A stretch of 64,000 nt of DNA from Aplidium turbinatum. Taxonomy: Eukaryota; Chordata; Ascidiacea; Aplousobranchia; Polyclinidae. The translations under genes and the position numbers were made by a program. This document shows, in pieces, positions 21,923-31,715 of this stretch. Location: the NCBI GenBank assembly GCA_918807975.1, contig OU964932.1, positions 1,240,001-1,304,000 on the forward strand, read 5' to 3'. How positions within the stretch are numbered: position 1 is the stretch's first letter; the number at the start of each line of letters is the position of its first letter. A model generated the notes under the pieces. That model made no database searches. It worked only from the letters and a program-made list of their open reading frames with translations, and had not been told where the DNA came from.

Positions 21923-24682
21923 AAGTGCTTGTTTGTTTAGGAATGGCTTAATTTTTTTTGTCACGCAGAGTGTTGATCTTATTTTTTGAAGCAAGATTTC
22001 CATATGAGATTTCCATGACAAATGCTCGTTTACAATTATTCCCAGAAACTTTATTGAGGCAACTTGTTCTATGTTGTTTTTTCGAATATTTAAGGGTGGG
22101 TTGCATGATAATGTCTTGCTTCCTTGACTTGAAAATAATATATGTGTGGTTTTGGTGACATTTAGAGACAATCGATTTGTTGATAGCCATTGATCTATGC
22201 ATACAAGCTCTTGATTTGCCATGTCATATACAGCAGAAACGGTTTTATTTTTATATATAATGGTGGTGTCATCTGCAAACATAATTGCAGTTCCGTGTTG
22301 AAGGCAGTTAGGAAAGTCATTTACATAAATCAGGAATAGAAGAGGGCCTAAGATAGACCCTTGTGGGACACCCAAAGTTATGTTGTTAACGTTAGAAGAT
22401 AGTGTGCCATTGAAAACAACTCTTTGTTTTCTATTACTCAGGTAACTCATGAACCAATCATAGGCCACGCCTCTTATTCCGAAATGATATAATTTAGCTA
22501 GCAATATTTTATGGTCGATGGTATCAAATGCTTTAGATAAATCAAGAAAGATTCCTAATGCAAGATGGTTGTCATTGAGTATACTGGTGATACTTTCTAT
22601 TAGCATTGAAGCAGCATGGCTTGTGGAATGATTTTTTCTGAAACCAAATTGATTGTTATAGAAAAATTTATGTCTAATTAAAAACGAGTATAATCTGTTG
22701 TACATGATTCTTTCTAATATCTTTGAAAAAACAGGTAGTAGGCTGACTGGTCTGTAGTTGTTTGAATCTTTGCAGCTACCCTTTTTAAAGATAGGTATCA
22801 CCTTCCCCAACTTAAATGAATTTAAGAATTTTCCACTTGTTAAAGATAAGTTAAATATATGAGTTAAAGCATGCAGTATATTGTTTGGGGTTGACTTTAC
22901 AACTATGGATGGTATTTCATCGATGCCACTGCTAGTTTTTGCTGGCATAGCATGAATAATATTGTTAATTTCATTCAAAGTAGTTTGATAAATATAAATT
23001 GTCTCAGAGCATGGAGAATCAAGATATGTTGAAAATATTGTATTTGATTTGGGAATTTTTTTTGTAAGGGAATGGGCAGCACAGGAAAAGTGATCATTGA
23101 AGTGATTTGCAATAGTTAATCTGTCAATGACTGTACTATCATTTATTTTGATGCCATGGTTAGTCTTAGACTGGGATTTACCTAATAAATTGTTGATTGT
23201 TTGCCAAGTAGCTTTCATATTAAACTTTTGCTTTTCAAATTTAGATTTATAAAATTCCTTCTTTTTTTGTTGAACTGTATGGAAGTATAAGTTTCTTGCA
23301 GAGGTGTAGTTCTTTTTGGAGTGAATAGTTTTATTGGATATGTACTTTTTAAACAAACGCTCTTTTCTTCGTAATAGATGTAGTAGTTCTCTATCAAACC
23401 AAGAATTATTCTTTTTTAAAGGTGTTTTTTGTAAAGGAAAATGCTTATTAAATTGACTAGTATATTCTCCTATGAATGACTCATAAGCTTCATCAGCATC
23501 AGTTTGATTTAAGTAACAAGTGATGTCCATATTTTCCAGAGCATTTGAGAAATTTTGTATGTTTGAGAGATTAAATGATCTGGTATATTGATGACATGTA
23601 ACTGAGGGTTTTCCAATATTTGTACAATGCATAACTGGGAAGTGGTCTGAGATGGCATTAATTAGAATTCCACACCGACTTTCATTACCTGTTTGCACAT
23701 TGGACCATATTTGATCTAAGACTGTTGCACTGGTGTCAGTTATTCTAGTAGGTTTATTAATTAGTGGGTAAAAAGAATTTGAGAACATCAAGTCTGTAAA
23801 ATTGCCTACATTGATGTTTTCATAATCCAGTAAATTATAATTAAAATCTCCCATTATGTAGCATTGTTTTGATGTACCTATGTTATTCATGCACTCACTA
23901 AGCAAATCAAGAAATTCCAAATTTGACTTAGCATCCAATGCAGGTGCTCGATAAATGCTACCACAGGTCACTTGTTTACCACCAACAAAAATATCAATAA
24001 AAATAGACTCAAATACTTTTTCTTTCATAATGGTTAGGTCATCACGCTTGGTATATATAATATCACTTTTTAAGTATATTCCTACTCCTCAGCCGCGACT
24101 GTTTATTCGAGCATTTGATATGAATGTATAGCCCGGTAGGTTTAAGTAAGGACCCTTTGAATTAGGCTGAATCCATGTTTCGACTACAGAAATTAAATCA
24201 GGACTGATATTTATAGACATCAGCAGGGCCTCAAGTTTGGTGAAATTTTTTACATTAACAATAGACCGAGCATTGATACATAATGAAGTGAAGACTGGCC
24301 CTAGTGAGGAGTCCATTTTTAGTTTATTGACAGTTGAGTCTACATATGTTTCAGATATATTAGGCATAAAAAGGTCATCTATGTCATTGTTGCTTGTGTA
24401 AGATGTGCTAGCAAACATATCATTCAGATAGTCAGGCTTGAAGGTAAGATTTGATACACTGTGGCTTCCAACCAGTGTGGCTAATTCGGTGTTGGATAGA
24501 TGGACAAAAGGAGAAATCCAGTCACTGCACAAGGTACATGTCCAATTTTGTGTGTCATGATAATTTGCACTTTTTTTACAACATTGAACATGAACTTCAA
24601 TGGGACAAGTTAAACATTTAATAAATTTTTGATTTTTTCTGATTGTTTTCATGCAATAGTTACATTTTGGTTTTAATAACAT
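21923..24682 (-). pseudogene. LINE-B ORF2: PHD-like finger, endonuclease, reverse transcriptase
   Basis: It starts at MLLKPKCNYCMKTIRKN. The first 50 residues hold a Cys/His array (CNYC, CLTC, HVQC, CTLC) spaced like a PHD finger. An AP-type endonuclease follows, with CINARS, the ETW motif (VVETWIQ), YRAP, GDFNYNLLD and SDHFPV. The reverse transcriptase has FRKNHSTSHAASML, LDLSKAFDTIDH, GVPQGSILGPLLFLIYVND and the catalytic FADD. One in-frame TGA interrupts the endonuclease near 24087 (after INSRG), so this copy is probably dead even without the Gypsy insertion. The frame runs a little further into the Gypsy LTR, but those last residues are not LINE. The reading continues at 12902. Family: CR1/L2/Jockey superclade; exact clade not assigned. 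Confidence 0.88.
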
Positions 24683-24893
24683 GTATTATATAAACGTAGA
24701 ATTGAAAAACAAAAAGGTATGTATAAAATAGTGTTGGTTAAAAGCTAAGCTAAGGTTTAAGAGAATGGATAAAGTAAAAAGGTTCCTGAGTTTGGTTTTA
24801 CTGTCATTGGTAATAATATATCATGTGATATGATTTGTTTAGTTTCAAAGAGATAAATGAAAACTGCATAATGTTACAGCCTAACAAAATAAG

Positions 24894-25643
24894 TTAAGAT
24901 GCCTTATGGTTTAAAATTTTTGGAATATCTGAAAAATCATCTATCACTTGCCTTTTGTTATTCCAGAAGCACCACACTATTCCTTTGGATGTCCAGATGT
25001 CCTTGAAACCAAAAGCATCTCTCGCTTGACGAAGTAATGACAGACGTCGCTTGGTCAAGGACTCTGTAATCGATAGTTTAGGACCATCATCAGTTTTTAA
25101 CTTGCTTTTTGAATAAAAAATTTCATCCCTTGTCATCCTTCTAACGAATTTGATAATTATTGGTTTGTTTAGTTTTTTAGATGGCAAGGGGTGGCATGCA
25201 TCTATGTCACTCATAGTAAGGCAGTTAGTTGGTTTAACTATTTGATTAATTTTTTTTACCACATATTTCGAGTAATCAACATTACTTCCCTTGTTTGGGC
25301 TGTCAGTACATCCATGAAGAATGAGGCAATTGCTTCGCCCATACTGCTCCAAGTCATCCAGCTTGCGCTCTGTTCTGTATACAGAGTGCTGGAGTTCCCA
25401 AACTTGTTCTTGCAGAGCATAAACTTGTTTAGATAGCTCCGTCAGCTCCGAGTGTTGGGCCTGCTGAAGTCCATCTGTAAAAGATGAAGACACAGCAACA
25501 GCAGGGGGTGCAGCAGTGGTTTGGACATTATCATATTTTTGCTCATACCTTTTTTGACTTTTCATAATCTCTGCCATTCCTTTCAGTATCTCATCCATCT
25601 TTGCCTTGTCCTCAGTAGTCATGTTGCAGTTCAAATATTTCAA
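24894..25643 (-). CDS. LINE-B ORF1 protein (249 aa), coiled coil plus RRM-like
   Basis: The frame is open throughout. The N-terminal half is helical with heptad-like spacing (ELTELSKQVYALQEQVWELQ, residues about 65-90), which predicts a coiled coil. It is followed by YGRSNCLILHGC and then IIIKFVRRMTRDEIFYSKSK, which resemble the first strand and later part of an RRM-like fold used by L1/CR1-type ORF1 proteins. The C terminus carries LTKRRLSLLRQARDAFGF, a common end segment of this family. Known family role: binding LINE RNA and acting as nucleic-acid chaperone. A start at the second methionine (MTTEDKAKMDE) is equally plausible. The gap to ORF2 is about 210 bp, so ORF2 would need reinitiation or its own start. 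Confidence 0.8.
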   Translation of the reverse strand: MKYLNCNMTTEDKAKMDEILKGMAEIMKSQKRYEQKYDNVQTTAAPPAVAVSSSFTDGLQQAQHSELTELSKQVYALQEQVWELQHSVYRTERKLDDLEQYGRSNCLILHGCTDSPNKGSNVDYSKYVVKKINQIVKPTNCLTMSDIDACHPLPSKKLNKPIIIKFVRRMTRDEIFYSKSKLKTDDGPKLSITESLTKRRLSLLRQARDAFGFKDIWTSKGIVWCFWNNKRQVIDDFSDIPKILNHKAS

Positions 25644-25768
25644 TATTTTCTTTCTTTTTTTGAATTATTTAATATGATATTATCAGTAAAAATACAGGAA
25701 CCTATACAATGTCTGCTACTCCAGCATTCCCTTATTCAACTTGACGTACAGCTTATTCAAATAGAATT

Positions 25769-25814
25769 GATGGGTGTTGCTCAGTAGGCTATAGCCTACT
25801 GAGCAGCACCCATC
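25769..25814. repeat. 46-bp near-perfect palindrome
   Basis: Arms of 23 bp (GATGGGTGTTGCTCAGTAGG... and its inverse) meet without a spacer and differ at one position. It sits between the LINE-B 5' end and the right subterminal repeat of hAT-C. It may be two abutting element ends or a cruciform-prone hairpin. Confidence 0.8.
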
Positions 25815-26233
25815 AAGGTACGAAGGCCATTTATAAAATTACAGAATACAAAGTTGTGTTGTTCAATAAAGTAGCTGCTTAAAATTTTATCCTTGTTACG
25901 GAAGAACGTAATCTCGGTTTGAAATTCAATTCCTGATAGTTTCGAAAATTGGAAAAAAAAACTAAGTGCATTTTTAGAATCAGGGACCCTGAAATACTTT
26001 AAAATGACTCTCACCTTTTGTGCCAAAATTTTTTTTTGGCCTGTGTAATCAAACTAGTGTGTAGGCTATCAAATGAGTGAAGAGCTTTTTTTTGAAACTC
26101 CTTCTTTAATTTGCCGTTTTCACTACCATTTTAAAGAAATTTGGCTTTCAAAAGTGGGTGGGCCTAGGCCCACCCAGAAAATAAAGTAGGTTGGCCTAGG
26201 CCCACGAGGCCCACGTGGTTCCTCCATCCCTGG
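25815..26233. repeat. Right terminal region of hAT-C
   Basis: It carries the inverted counterpart (25950-26070) of 10700-10830. Close to the end is a perfect 20-bp palindrome GGGTGGGCCTAGGCCCACCC (about 26156-26175), followed by a second GGCCTAGGCC, then the TIR. Confidence 0.7.
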
Positions 26234-26241
26234 TCTAACCC

Positions 26242-26362
26242 ACCGGCTTCCACACGGTGCGCATGATCTGAGGGTCCTGGACGACGAGACTGTTGAGTGG
26301 CTGATGATTTCCTGCCCTCTAATCTAGCCTGGAAAGATCTGCTCATACGCCGATGATGAGTA
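26242..26362 (+). pseudogene. LINE-A 3' end, second part
   Basis: Directly after the second GTCTAACC copy the LINE text resumes: THRLPHGAHDLRVLDDETVEWL, with the family pattern LTVLDDET-x-NWL. It ends near 26362. Joined with the context of 9790-10182 it shows that the hAT-C insertion interrupted an existing LINE copy. Confidence 0.7.
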
Positions 26363-26463
26363 GTTTTTTTAGTAGTTACATTCGTGATAGGCCTATCACT
26401 AATCAACCTGTATAAAATACTAGTTATTGCCTACCTACTATCCCAGTAAACATTGATTATTGG

Positions 26464-26862
26464 GCCAGCATTGGCAAGATGCAGACGCCAACGCTGGCAA
26501 GATGTTTTATGCACCATTTTGCTTCATCTGGCCAACATTGGCGTCTGCATCTTGCCAACGTTGGTTTCTGCATCTAGCCAACGTTGGCGCCTGCAACTTG
26601 CCAACGCTAGCGTCTTCATTTTGCCAACGTTAGCTTCTGCATCTAGCCCACGTTGGCTTCTGTATCTTGCCAACGTTGGTAAAGTGTTTTATGCACCACT
26701 TTGCTTCATCTGGCCACTGTTGGCGTCTGCATCTAACCAACGTTGGCATCTGCATCTGGCGAACGTTGGCGCCCGAATTCTGGTTGACGTTGGCCAGACG
26801 TTTTATGCACCATGATGCTTCATCTGACCCATTGTGCTGCCCGAGCTCTGACCAAGGTTGGC
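26464..26862. repeat. 23-bp-period array of the palindrome CCAACGTTGG
   Basis: The unit GCCAACGTTGGC (with variants) starts at 26464, 26487, 26531, 26554, 26577, 26600, 26623, 26646, 26669, 26713, 26736, 26759 and 26783. Spacing is exactly 23 bp apart from 44-bp steps at 26487-26531 and 26669-26713 and a 24-bp step at the end. The 44-bp steps carry a longer spacer with GTTTTATGCACCA and TTGCTTCATCTG. This makes a higher-order period of 182 bp (26487 to 26669, 26531 to 26713). A third spacer copy lies at 26799-26825. Linkers are mostly TCTGCATCT-like. Confidence 0.9.
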
Positions 26863-26869
26863 CATACGA

Positions 26870-27400
26870 AGCAAGCTGGTGCATAAAACATCTGAGCAAC
26901 ATTGGCATCTACATTTGCCAAATGTCTCTGTACCTATACCGCGCTCATCACCAAAAGTTTATTGTTGAACCTAGCTAATCCTTGGGTGAAAGAACAGCAG
27001 TAACAAGAATTTATAAGCAATACTACTCCCTTTGTGACAAAGCGAAGTAACAGCCGAGCTTCGTATATTTTCACATTTATTAGAAACAAGCCACGTCAAA
27101 TTGTATAGAACATTAGATAGATGGAGATTCATTGCACATCAGCAGCTTTCTCTTGTGTATCTTCATTATTCTGAGTTCCTGCGATTGAAACAAAAATATT
27201 TAAATTAAAAAGGCTGTTTGGCAACAGTGTAGACTGTAGAATTTTGAGCAGTTGTCGTCCAGGATAATACGACATTAATTGACAATCTGCAATATCAATG
27301 TAATATCCCTTTCTCCAACGTGCGTGACAAAAACTTCATCCTTCGATTCTGCGCTACACACAGCGATAATCGAGTTACGATACCTTATAATTGCTTGTAG
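26870..27400. other. Non-coding interior
   Basis: AT-rich sequence between the palindrome array and the hAT-N2 element. I see no gene, RNA signal or repeat structure in it. Confidence 0.4.
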
Positions 27401-27407
27401 ACTACAC

Positions 27408-28499
27408 CAGTGATTCTCAACGTCGTTTTTCTGTTGGTCCACAGAGAGTTCTATAAATCCTCTATAAAACATTCTTCAAAATTGTGGGATGGCGCAACGG
27501 ATAAGGCGTTGGCTTTCCAATTATGCAAACCTGGTTCGACTCCCGGCTTTAGCTGGTTGTTGAAAAACACCGCTCACCTCTACCCAGGGTGTAATAAATT
27601 GGGTGGGCGTAGTTGCTGAAGTAAAGGCGGCCGAGAGAAAGGAACTGGCCACCCTACTCTCCTTAGTGCCGAAGGCTTAGTATAATGAGAACCTTATCTT
27701 CTCATTCCCCAAAGCTCAGTATCTGAGTATGGGACCTTTACCTTTACTACAGTAAATTATGTAAGGACTGCATACAGGTGTAAGAAACTTGTAGCTATGA
27801 TTGTATCTGTATGTCAGCGTGACATGATAATCCTATTCACTTCGTGATTTTTGATCAATTTTTATGGAAGTGCTGGACTAGCATAAGCTCAGCAGTTTTT
27901 GAACTTATTTTACCAGTTGACGAGTAGGCTATTGAACTGTTCAAGGCATAAGGGAAGTGCTGGCAGGCCTAATCAATAAATCATATGTTGCTGTAATTGT
28001 TGTGGTGTTGCACGAAGATTGCGCTTCTTCATGGTACAAAGTTTCTATAGGGAGAGTAGAGCCATTCGCTGTTTCACTGAATATTTTATGAATGTCAAAT
28101 TTTTTCAGATGCTAAATTAAGTGTTGTATTCTGCAGTGCTTTCAAATTAACAAAATGTCAGAAGCTCATGTTGCTAAGAAGGCAAAACTGAGACATTACC
28201 ATTTTATTGAAACAATATGTGCAATTGTGCATGATGTTTTGTTAGAATAAAATTTGAAATTAAAATTATGTGTATTCAAGTAATTAAGCTTAAGTGTGAA
28301 AATTAAGAGGGTTTGCTTAATTAGTTTATTAAGTATTATTTTATTAAGGACTAAGATTGAACACGCCCTTGAGTTTTCTGACCTATGTGCAATGCAGTTT
28401 CGAGTAGTGGCGTTTATGAAGCGTCAACATAGCAAAGTGGTCCATAGGATATTTTTTTTTAAATATAGTCCATGGGCCAAAAAAGGTTGAGAATCACTG
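27408..28499. mobile_element. Non-autonomous hAT (hAT-N2) carrying a SINE
   Basis: The left end CAGTGATTCTCAAC is matched by the inverted right end GTTGAGAATCACTG. The flanking 8-mers GACTACAC and GGCTACAG agree at six positions, an eroded TSD. It has no coding content and includes the SINE at 27486-27750. The CAGTGATTCTCAAC end is a widespread hAT terminus. Confidence 0.8.
27486..27750 (+). repeat. tRNA-derived SINE, copy 1
   Basis: The head contains a pol III box A (TGGCGCAACGG, 27490-27500) and a box B (GGTTCGACTCC, 27533-27543) at normal tRNA spacing, so it derives from a tRNA. The body continues GGTGTAATAAATTGGGTGGG, then GCGGCCGAGAGAAAGGAACT, and ends in CCTTTACCTTTACTA. The acceptor stem does not close, so this is not a functional tRNA gene. 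A second copy on the other strand lies at 56170-56384 and matches over the body. Internal pol III promoter boxes would drive transcription; movement would rely on a LINE. Confidence 0.88.
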
Positions 28500-28507
28500 G
28501 GCTACAG

Positions 28508-29080
28508 TAATTATTCAACAACTAAAGCGACACATTCGCAGACTTTGTCTTTCAAACATATAACAAACTCACCAGAAATCTCACAAATCAAACTCACCAG
28601 AAGTTAGTCTTCGTCGTATCTGGCCACCTTGCCTGTCCTTCTAATTTCGAAACCAATTTCCCAAAACTTCGTGTATTTACTGCACGGTATCAGCTTTGGC
28701 ATGCGCCATGACCACGCCTATTCATGAAAACTGAAAAAGAAAAAATGTGTTAAATCTGCTCATAAATGCGGACATACAACAACCATGCAGAGTTGCCAGT
28801 TTTTCCGTGGAATTGAGCTAATTTTGTTTAGGAATTACCGAAAAAAATTTAAGAGTTAAGGGAAAATTTTAGCAGCAGCGTTATTTTTTTTCGTTTAGTT
28901 TTGTTCCATTTTCACTGAAATTTTTTTCGAATTTGACCATATTTTGGGCTTGTTTCATTACTTGTGAAATTGCAACCATGTTCACATCAATGCGAGTATG
29001 CCACCAAGACATTTCCATACATTAGCCTATTCATCACAATTAAAAAGAGCAAAATGGCAAAGTTATGACATAATCATTTA
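28508..29080. other. Non-coding interior
   Basis: AT-rich with T-runs. I see no gene or structured repeat here. Confidence 0.4.
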
Positions 29081-29115
29081 GCCATATTCACCAAGAACAA
29101 TCTTTTTGATATTCT

Positions 29116-29555
29116 TTAAAGAACGAGTGCTTGGACTTGCGAATATTTTTCAATGATACTTTTCCTTTTCCAATTCTCAGTGGGTGAAATTAGACAGAAA
29201 TGTTGCCCAAGTGTTTCTTGTAATGCCCAGTTTACGCCAGCATCAAAAATATTGGTCACCAGATACAATATCTGTGTCAATAGTAAGTTACTACCTGTTT
29301 GTAATAAAGTTCGTGAATCAGCTGGTACTGATAGATTTTGGTCTTTTAATATTCCCAACAAATCTTTTAAAGCAGCATGTTTGATATTGTATGTTATTGC
29401 CCATCTTTGAAGCAACGAAGCAAAACCTAAATCATTGCTAGTTTGGTCATCATCAGAATTATTGCTATTTTATGACAGACTTTCTGAAAATGTTTGCTGC
29501 CATCCCAAACTGCAACTATCAATAGAACTTTCACTGCTGGTACAGCTATCAACTG
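29116..29555 (-). pseudogene. Remnant of an unnamed transposon-associated protein
   Basis: The minus-strand reading VDSCTSSESSIDSCSLGW leads, past a stop near 29473, to LLQRWAITYNIKHAALKDLL, then GILKDQN and VPADSRTLLQT. The pattern LxxWAxxxNIxxxALxxLLxIL...LPxDxRTLL is one I associate with the N-terminal part of an unnamed protein family repeated in many animal genomes next to DNA transposons. The serine/aspartate-rich stretch before it fits. Its upstream continuation may be 35677-35942, on the other side of the LTR element. It could be cargo of the TCCCAG-type transposon. No catalytic motif is visible, and I do not assign a function. Confidence 0.45.
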
Positions 29556-30223
29556 TGTCACGGTTTCTTTCTATCTCTTACCAGGAAAAAGACTTGGAAA
29601 AGTTCAATGACGTAGTTTAATGGGTATAACCGAAAAGTAGTCAATTAAATGATCGGATAGTTCTACCGGTAAAATGATAATGAAAACTCTTAAAGGACTT
29701 TAACGAACGGCTTCTCTTCTAACTCTAATTTCGAACACAATTTATATCAGCACCAATTCTCATCTACTTGTATTCAATTACTTCAAGTCTCAAATCACCA
29801 ATAATTTCTGCACCAACTACCAATCCACAACTCATAACACAACTCTCATAATCAACTCATAATAATGATCTCAACAATAATAAAAATCATTACACAAATT
29901 ACACCACTATTTATAGTTGATTGTTCAGTCCAGTAACTTCGACAAGGTTACATAAGGTTACATCATAAAAAACCATTGTTCTATCAAGCAGCATTTAAAT
30001 GTAAACAACAGAAGCTCAAAGAAGTTTAAAGAATGTCACGTAGAGTAGAAGATTGTTACATAATAAATATTTTGCAATCGGACATCTACTGTAAACATCC
30101 TTATGACGTCATGACAAACGACGCTCAGAAATTATGAAAAACAACAGAACATTCCAGATTTGCATGCTTACAGACGATTCTGGAAATGTGTTACATAATA
30201 CAGATTTCTCATTCAAAGGTTAC
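29556..30223 (-). repeat. NA-LTR element, 3' LTR
   Basis: Direct repeat of 35020-35676 starting TGTCACG and ending GGTTACA on the plus strand. A handful of differences are visible, so it is older than Gypsy-1 and Gypsy-2. Confidence 0.82.
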
Positions 30224-30309
30224 AAAACACATTACAAAACAATTAGTTACTCAATAAAATAGTTCTCATTAGTTATCTCCAACGATTCATTAGTCCATCG
30301 TTGCATGAT

Positions 30310-31078
30310 CTACCAATGACAACGTTTCTCAAAACAATAATTACGTTTTCTGCGAAAGTTTCCAACGTCCTCAACAACCTCAGTGCATCGGCGCGCAAGA
30401 TGACCCATCTTCTTACATCGAAAACACTTCCTCTCTGGACAGTCCTTGGCCAGATGACCTTCTCTGTGACAGTTATAGCAAGCCTTTTCATCAAAAGGGC
30501 AGCTCCTGGCTATGTGTCCAATCTCTCCACATCGGTAGCAATGGTTGTCACGGCAACGTCTGTTTTCCGAATGTCCGCCGTCAGCAACGCACTCCCTGGC
30601 GAAGTGTCCGCGTCTACCGCATCTATAACAAACTCCAAATGGTCGTCGCCTGTCCTCCTCTCCTCGGTTCTTTGCGCTTGTAGTATCCGTGATCGTGAGA
30701 TTGTCGCTGATTATCTGCAGAACAATCTCGAGCAAAGTGACCATTCTTGCCACAAGAATAACAAGTAACTTCCGAATCTCTCTCAATAACATTTCCGATT
30801 ATAAGATCAACTAAAGGATTTTGTAAACATAATGCTTTCACAGTCCCACTACAATACGGAGTTTCGATATATATCCTCGCTAACGGTCCTTGGATTGAAG
30901 TATTATTTATCGACATCACATGAAGTTCCACGTCGATATTGTTAACGCAAGTTTCTCCACGTGTTAATTTTATTCGTAGGCCTTTATCCATTGTTCGTTC
31001 AACCGTTTCGCCACTGTCCAAATTGTTTGCTCCGCGTTGGCAGTGATTGACGTTGTTTTGCAATGCCATCGCTGTCAA
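30310..31078 (-). pseudogene. NA-LTR region with five tandem CCHC knuckles
   Basis: The first part (CSGTVKALCLQNPLVDLIIG) is the block that follows retropepsin in related Gypsy-type proteins. Five CCHC knuckles come next in about 140 residues: CYSCGKNGHFARDC, CYRCGRRGHFAREC, CYRCGEIGHIARSC, CYNCHREGHLAKDC and CFRCKKMGHLARRC. This arrangement resembles the cellular protein CNBP more than a usual gag, which has one or two knuckles. Where a polymerase would be expected the element instead ends in its 3' LTR. Confidence 0.78.
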
Positions 31079-31251
31079 CGTGGAACCTTTTTCGCTATAA
31101 ATACCAGTTCATTTGTAGTGTTGTTCATTCGCAATTCAAAAGTTGTACTGAAGAGAGCTAAATGCTCGAAATCCGGATATACAACAAATTCATGCTGTGT
31201 ATGAATTGGAATTAAAAGCGAATTGAAGTTCATCTGGTCCTTTGTCTCCAT

Positions 31252-31715
31252 TCATAGAATTTGAGCATACGCTGACGACGACGACAATTCCAGTTTTCCC
31301 GTTAACTGACTTTCTTTAACCAAATCTCTCCTCACCATTATACCCGTAGAACCAGAATCACGTAAAACTTGTACCTTTTTGTTTCCAACCGTTCCATTCA
31401 CTACTGGCAGGTAATCTTCAGGTATTATTTCTTCGTAAGCATCTTCTTTTGTCTTCTTTCCCGTTTTCCTCTCCAACTGATCATCTTCATCCGATCTCTC
31501 ATTCCCAAGCGTGGGTTCAGGAATAATTAACGCACAACCGCATCGATAAACGTCCGTGTCTTTATCTTTTCCAGACTGATTGGATAGGGAAAACGACTTG
31601 TCCTTGCATTCCTTCGCTTCGTGTCCTTGCCTATTGCAACGATTGCACCACTTTCTCGATTCCTGATGATTCTTGCTAGTCTTCTTCCGGCAGTTAACAG
31701 CCTTATGACCTAAGC
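31252..31715 (-). pseudogene. NA-LTR knuckle and protease-like part
   Basis: After the hAT insertion the text continues HKAVNC (end of knuckle 1), then CNRCNRQGHEAKEC (knuckle 2). An acidic linker and a retropepsin-like segment follow: VNGTVGNKKVQVLRDSGSTG and IMVRRDLVKESQLTG. The D-S-G-S/T triad position fits an aspartic protease. Confidence 0.72.

Larger units (their letters stand above)
12384..25660 (-). mobile_element. CR1/Jockey-like LINE (LINE-B), split by Gypsy-2
   Basis: A two-ORF non-LTR element on the minus strand. ORF1 (25643-24894) and ORF2 (24682-21923, then 12902-12435) are in the expected order, and the ORF2 reading resumes on the far side of the Gypsy-2 duplication. The 3' region ends near 12384 in a T-rich tail in element orientation. 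The 5' region ends near 25660, just inside a 46-bp palindrome. No clean target duplication was found for the LINE itself. Apart from the Gypsy insertion and one in-frame stop the coding is well preserved, so it is fairly young. Confidence 0.85.
10183..26233. mobile_element. 16-kb hAT composite (hAT-C) inserted in LINE-A
   Basis: A 17-bp TIR CAGGGATGGAGGAACCA starts at 10183, and its exact reverse complement ends at 26233. The flanking 8-mers GTCTAACC (10175-10182 and 26234-26241) are identical, and LINE-A coding resumes directly after the second, which proves one insertion event. Further in, left 10700-10830 and right 25950-26070 are imperfect inverted copies (shared words ACACAGGCC, GTGAGAG, CCCTGATTC, AAATGCACTT), giving long degenerate subterminal repeats. 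The interior has no hAT transposase I can recognise. It is filled by LINE-B, Gypsy-2 and a P-type transposon. Without these it would be about 2.8 kb. Confidence 0.9.

Noticed and set aside
26464-26862. CRISPR-like repeat array
   Set aside because: The window is eukaryotic, the repeat is a short palindrome with similar rather than unique spacers, and no cas genes are near.
27484-27560. Functional tRNA gene
   Set aside because: A and B boxes are present but the acceptor stem does not close and a second truncated copy with the same non-tRNA body exists; it is a SINE head.
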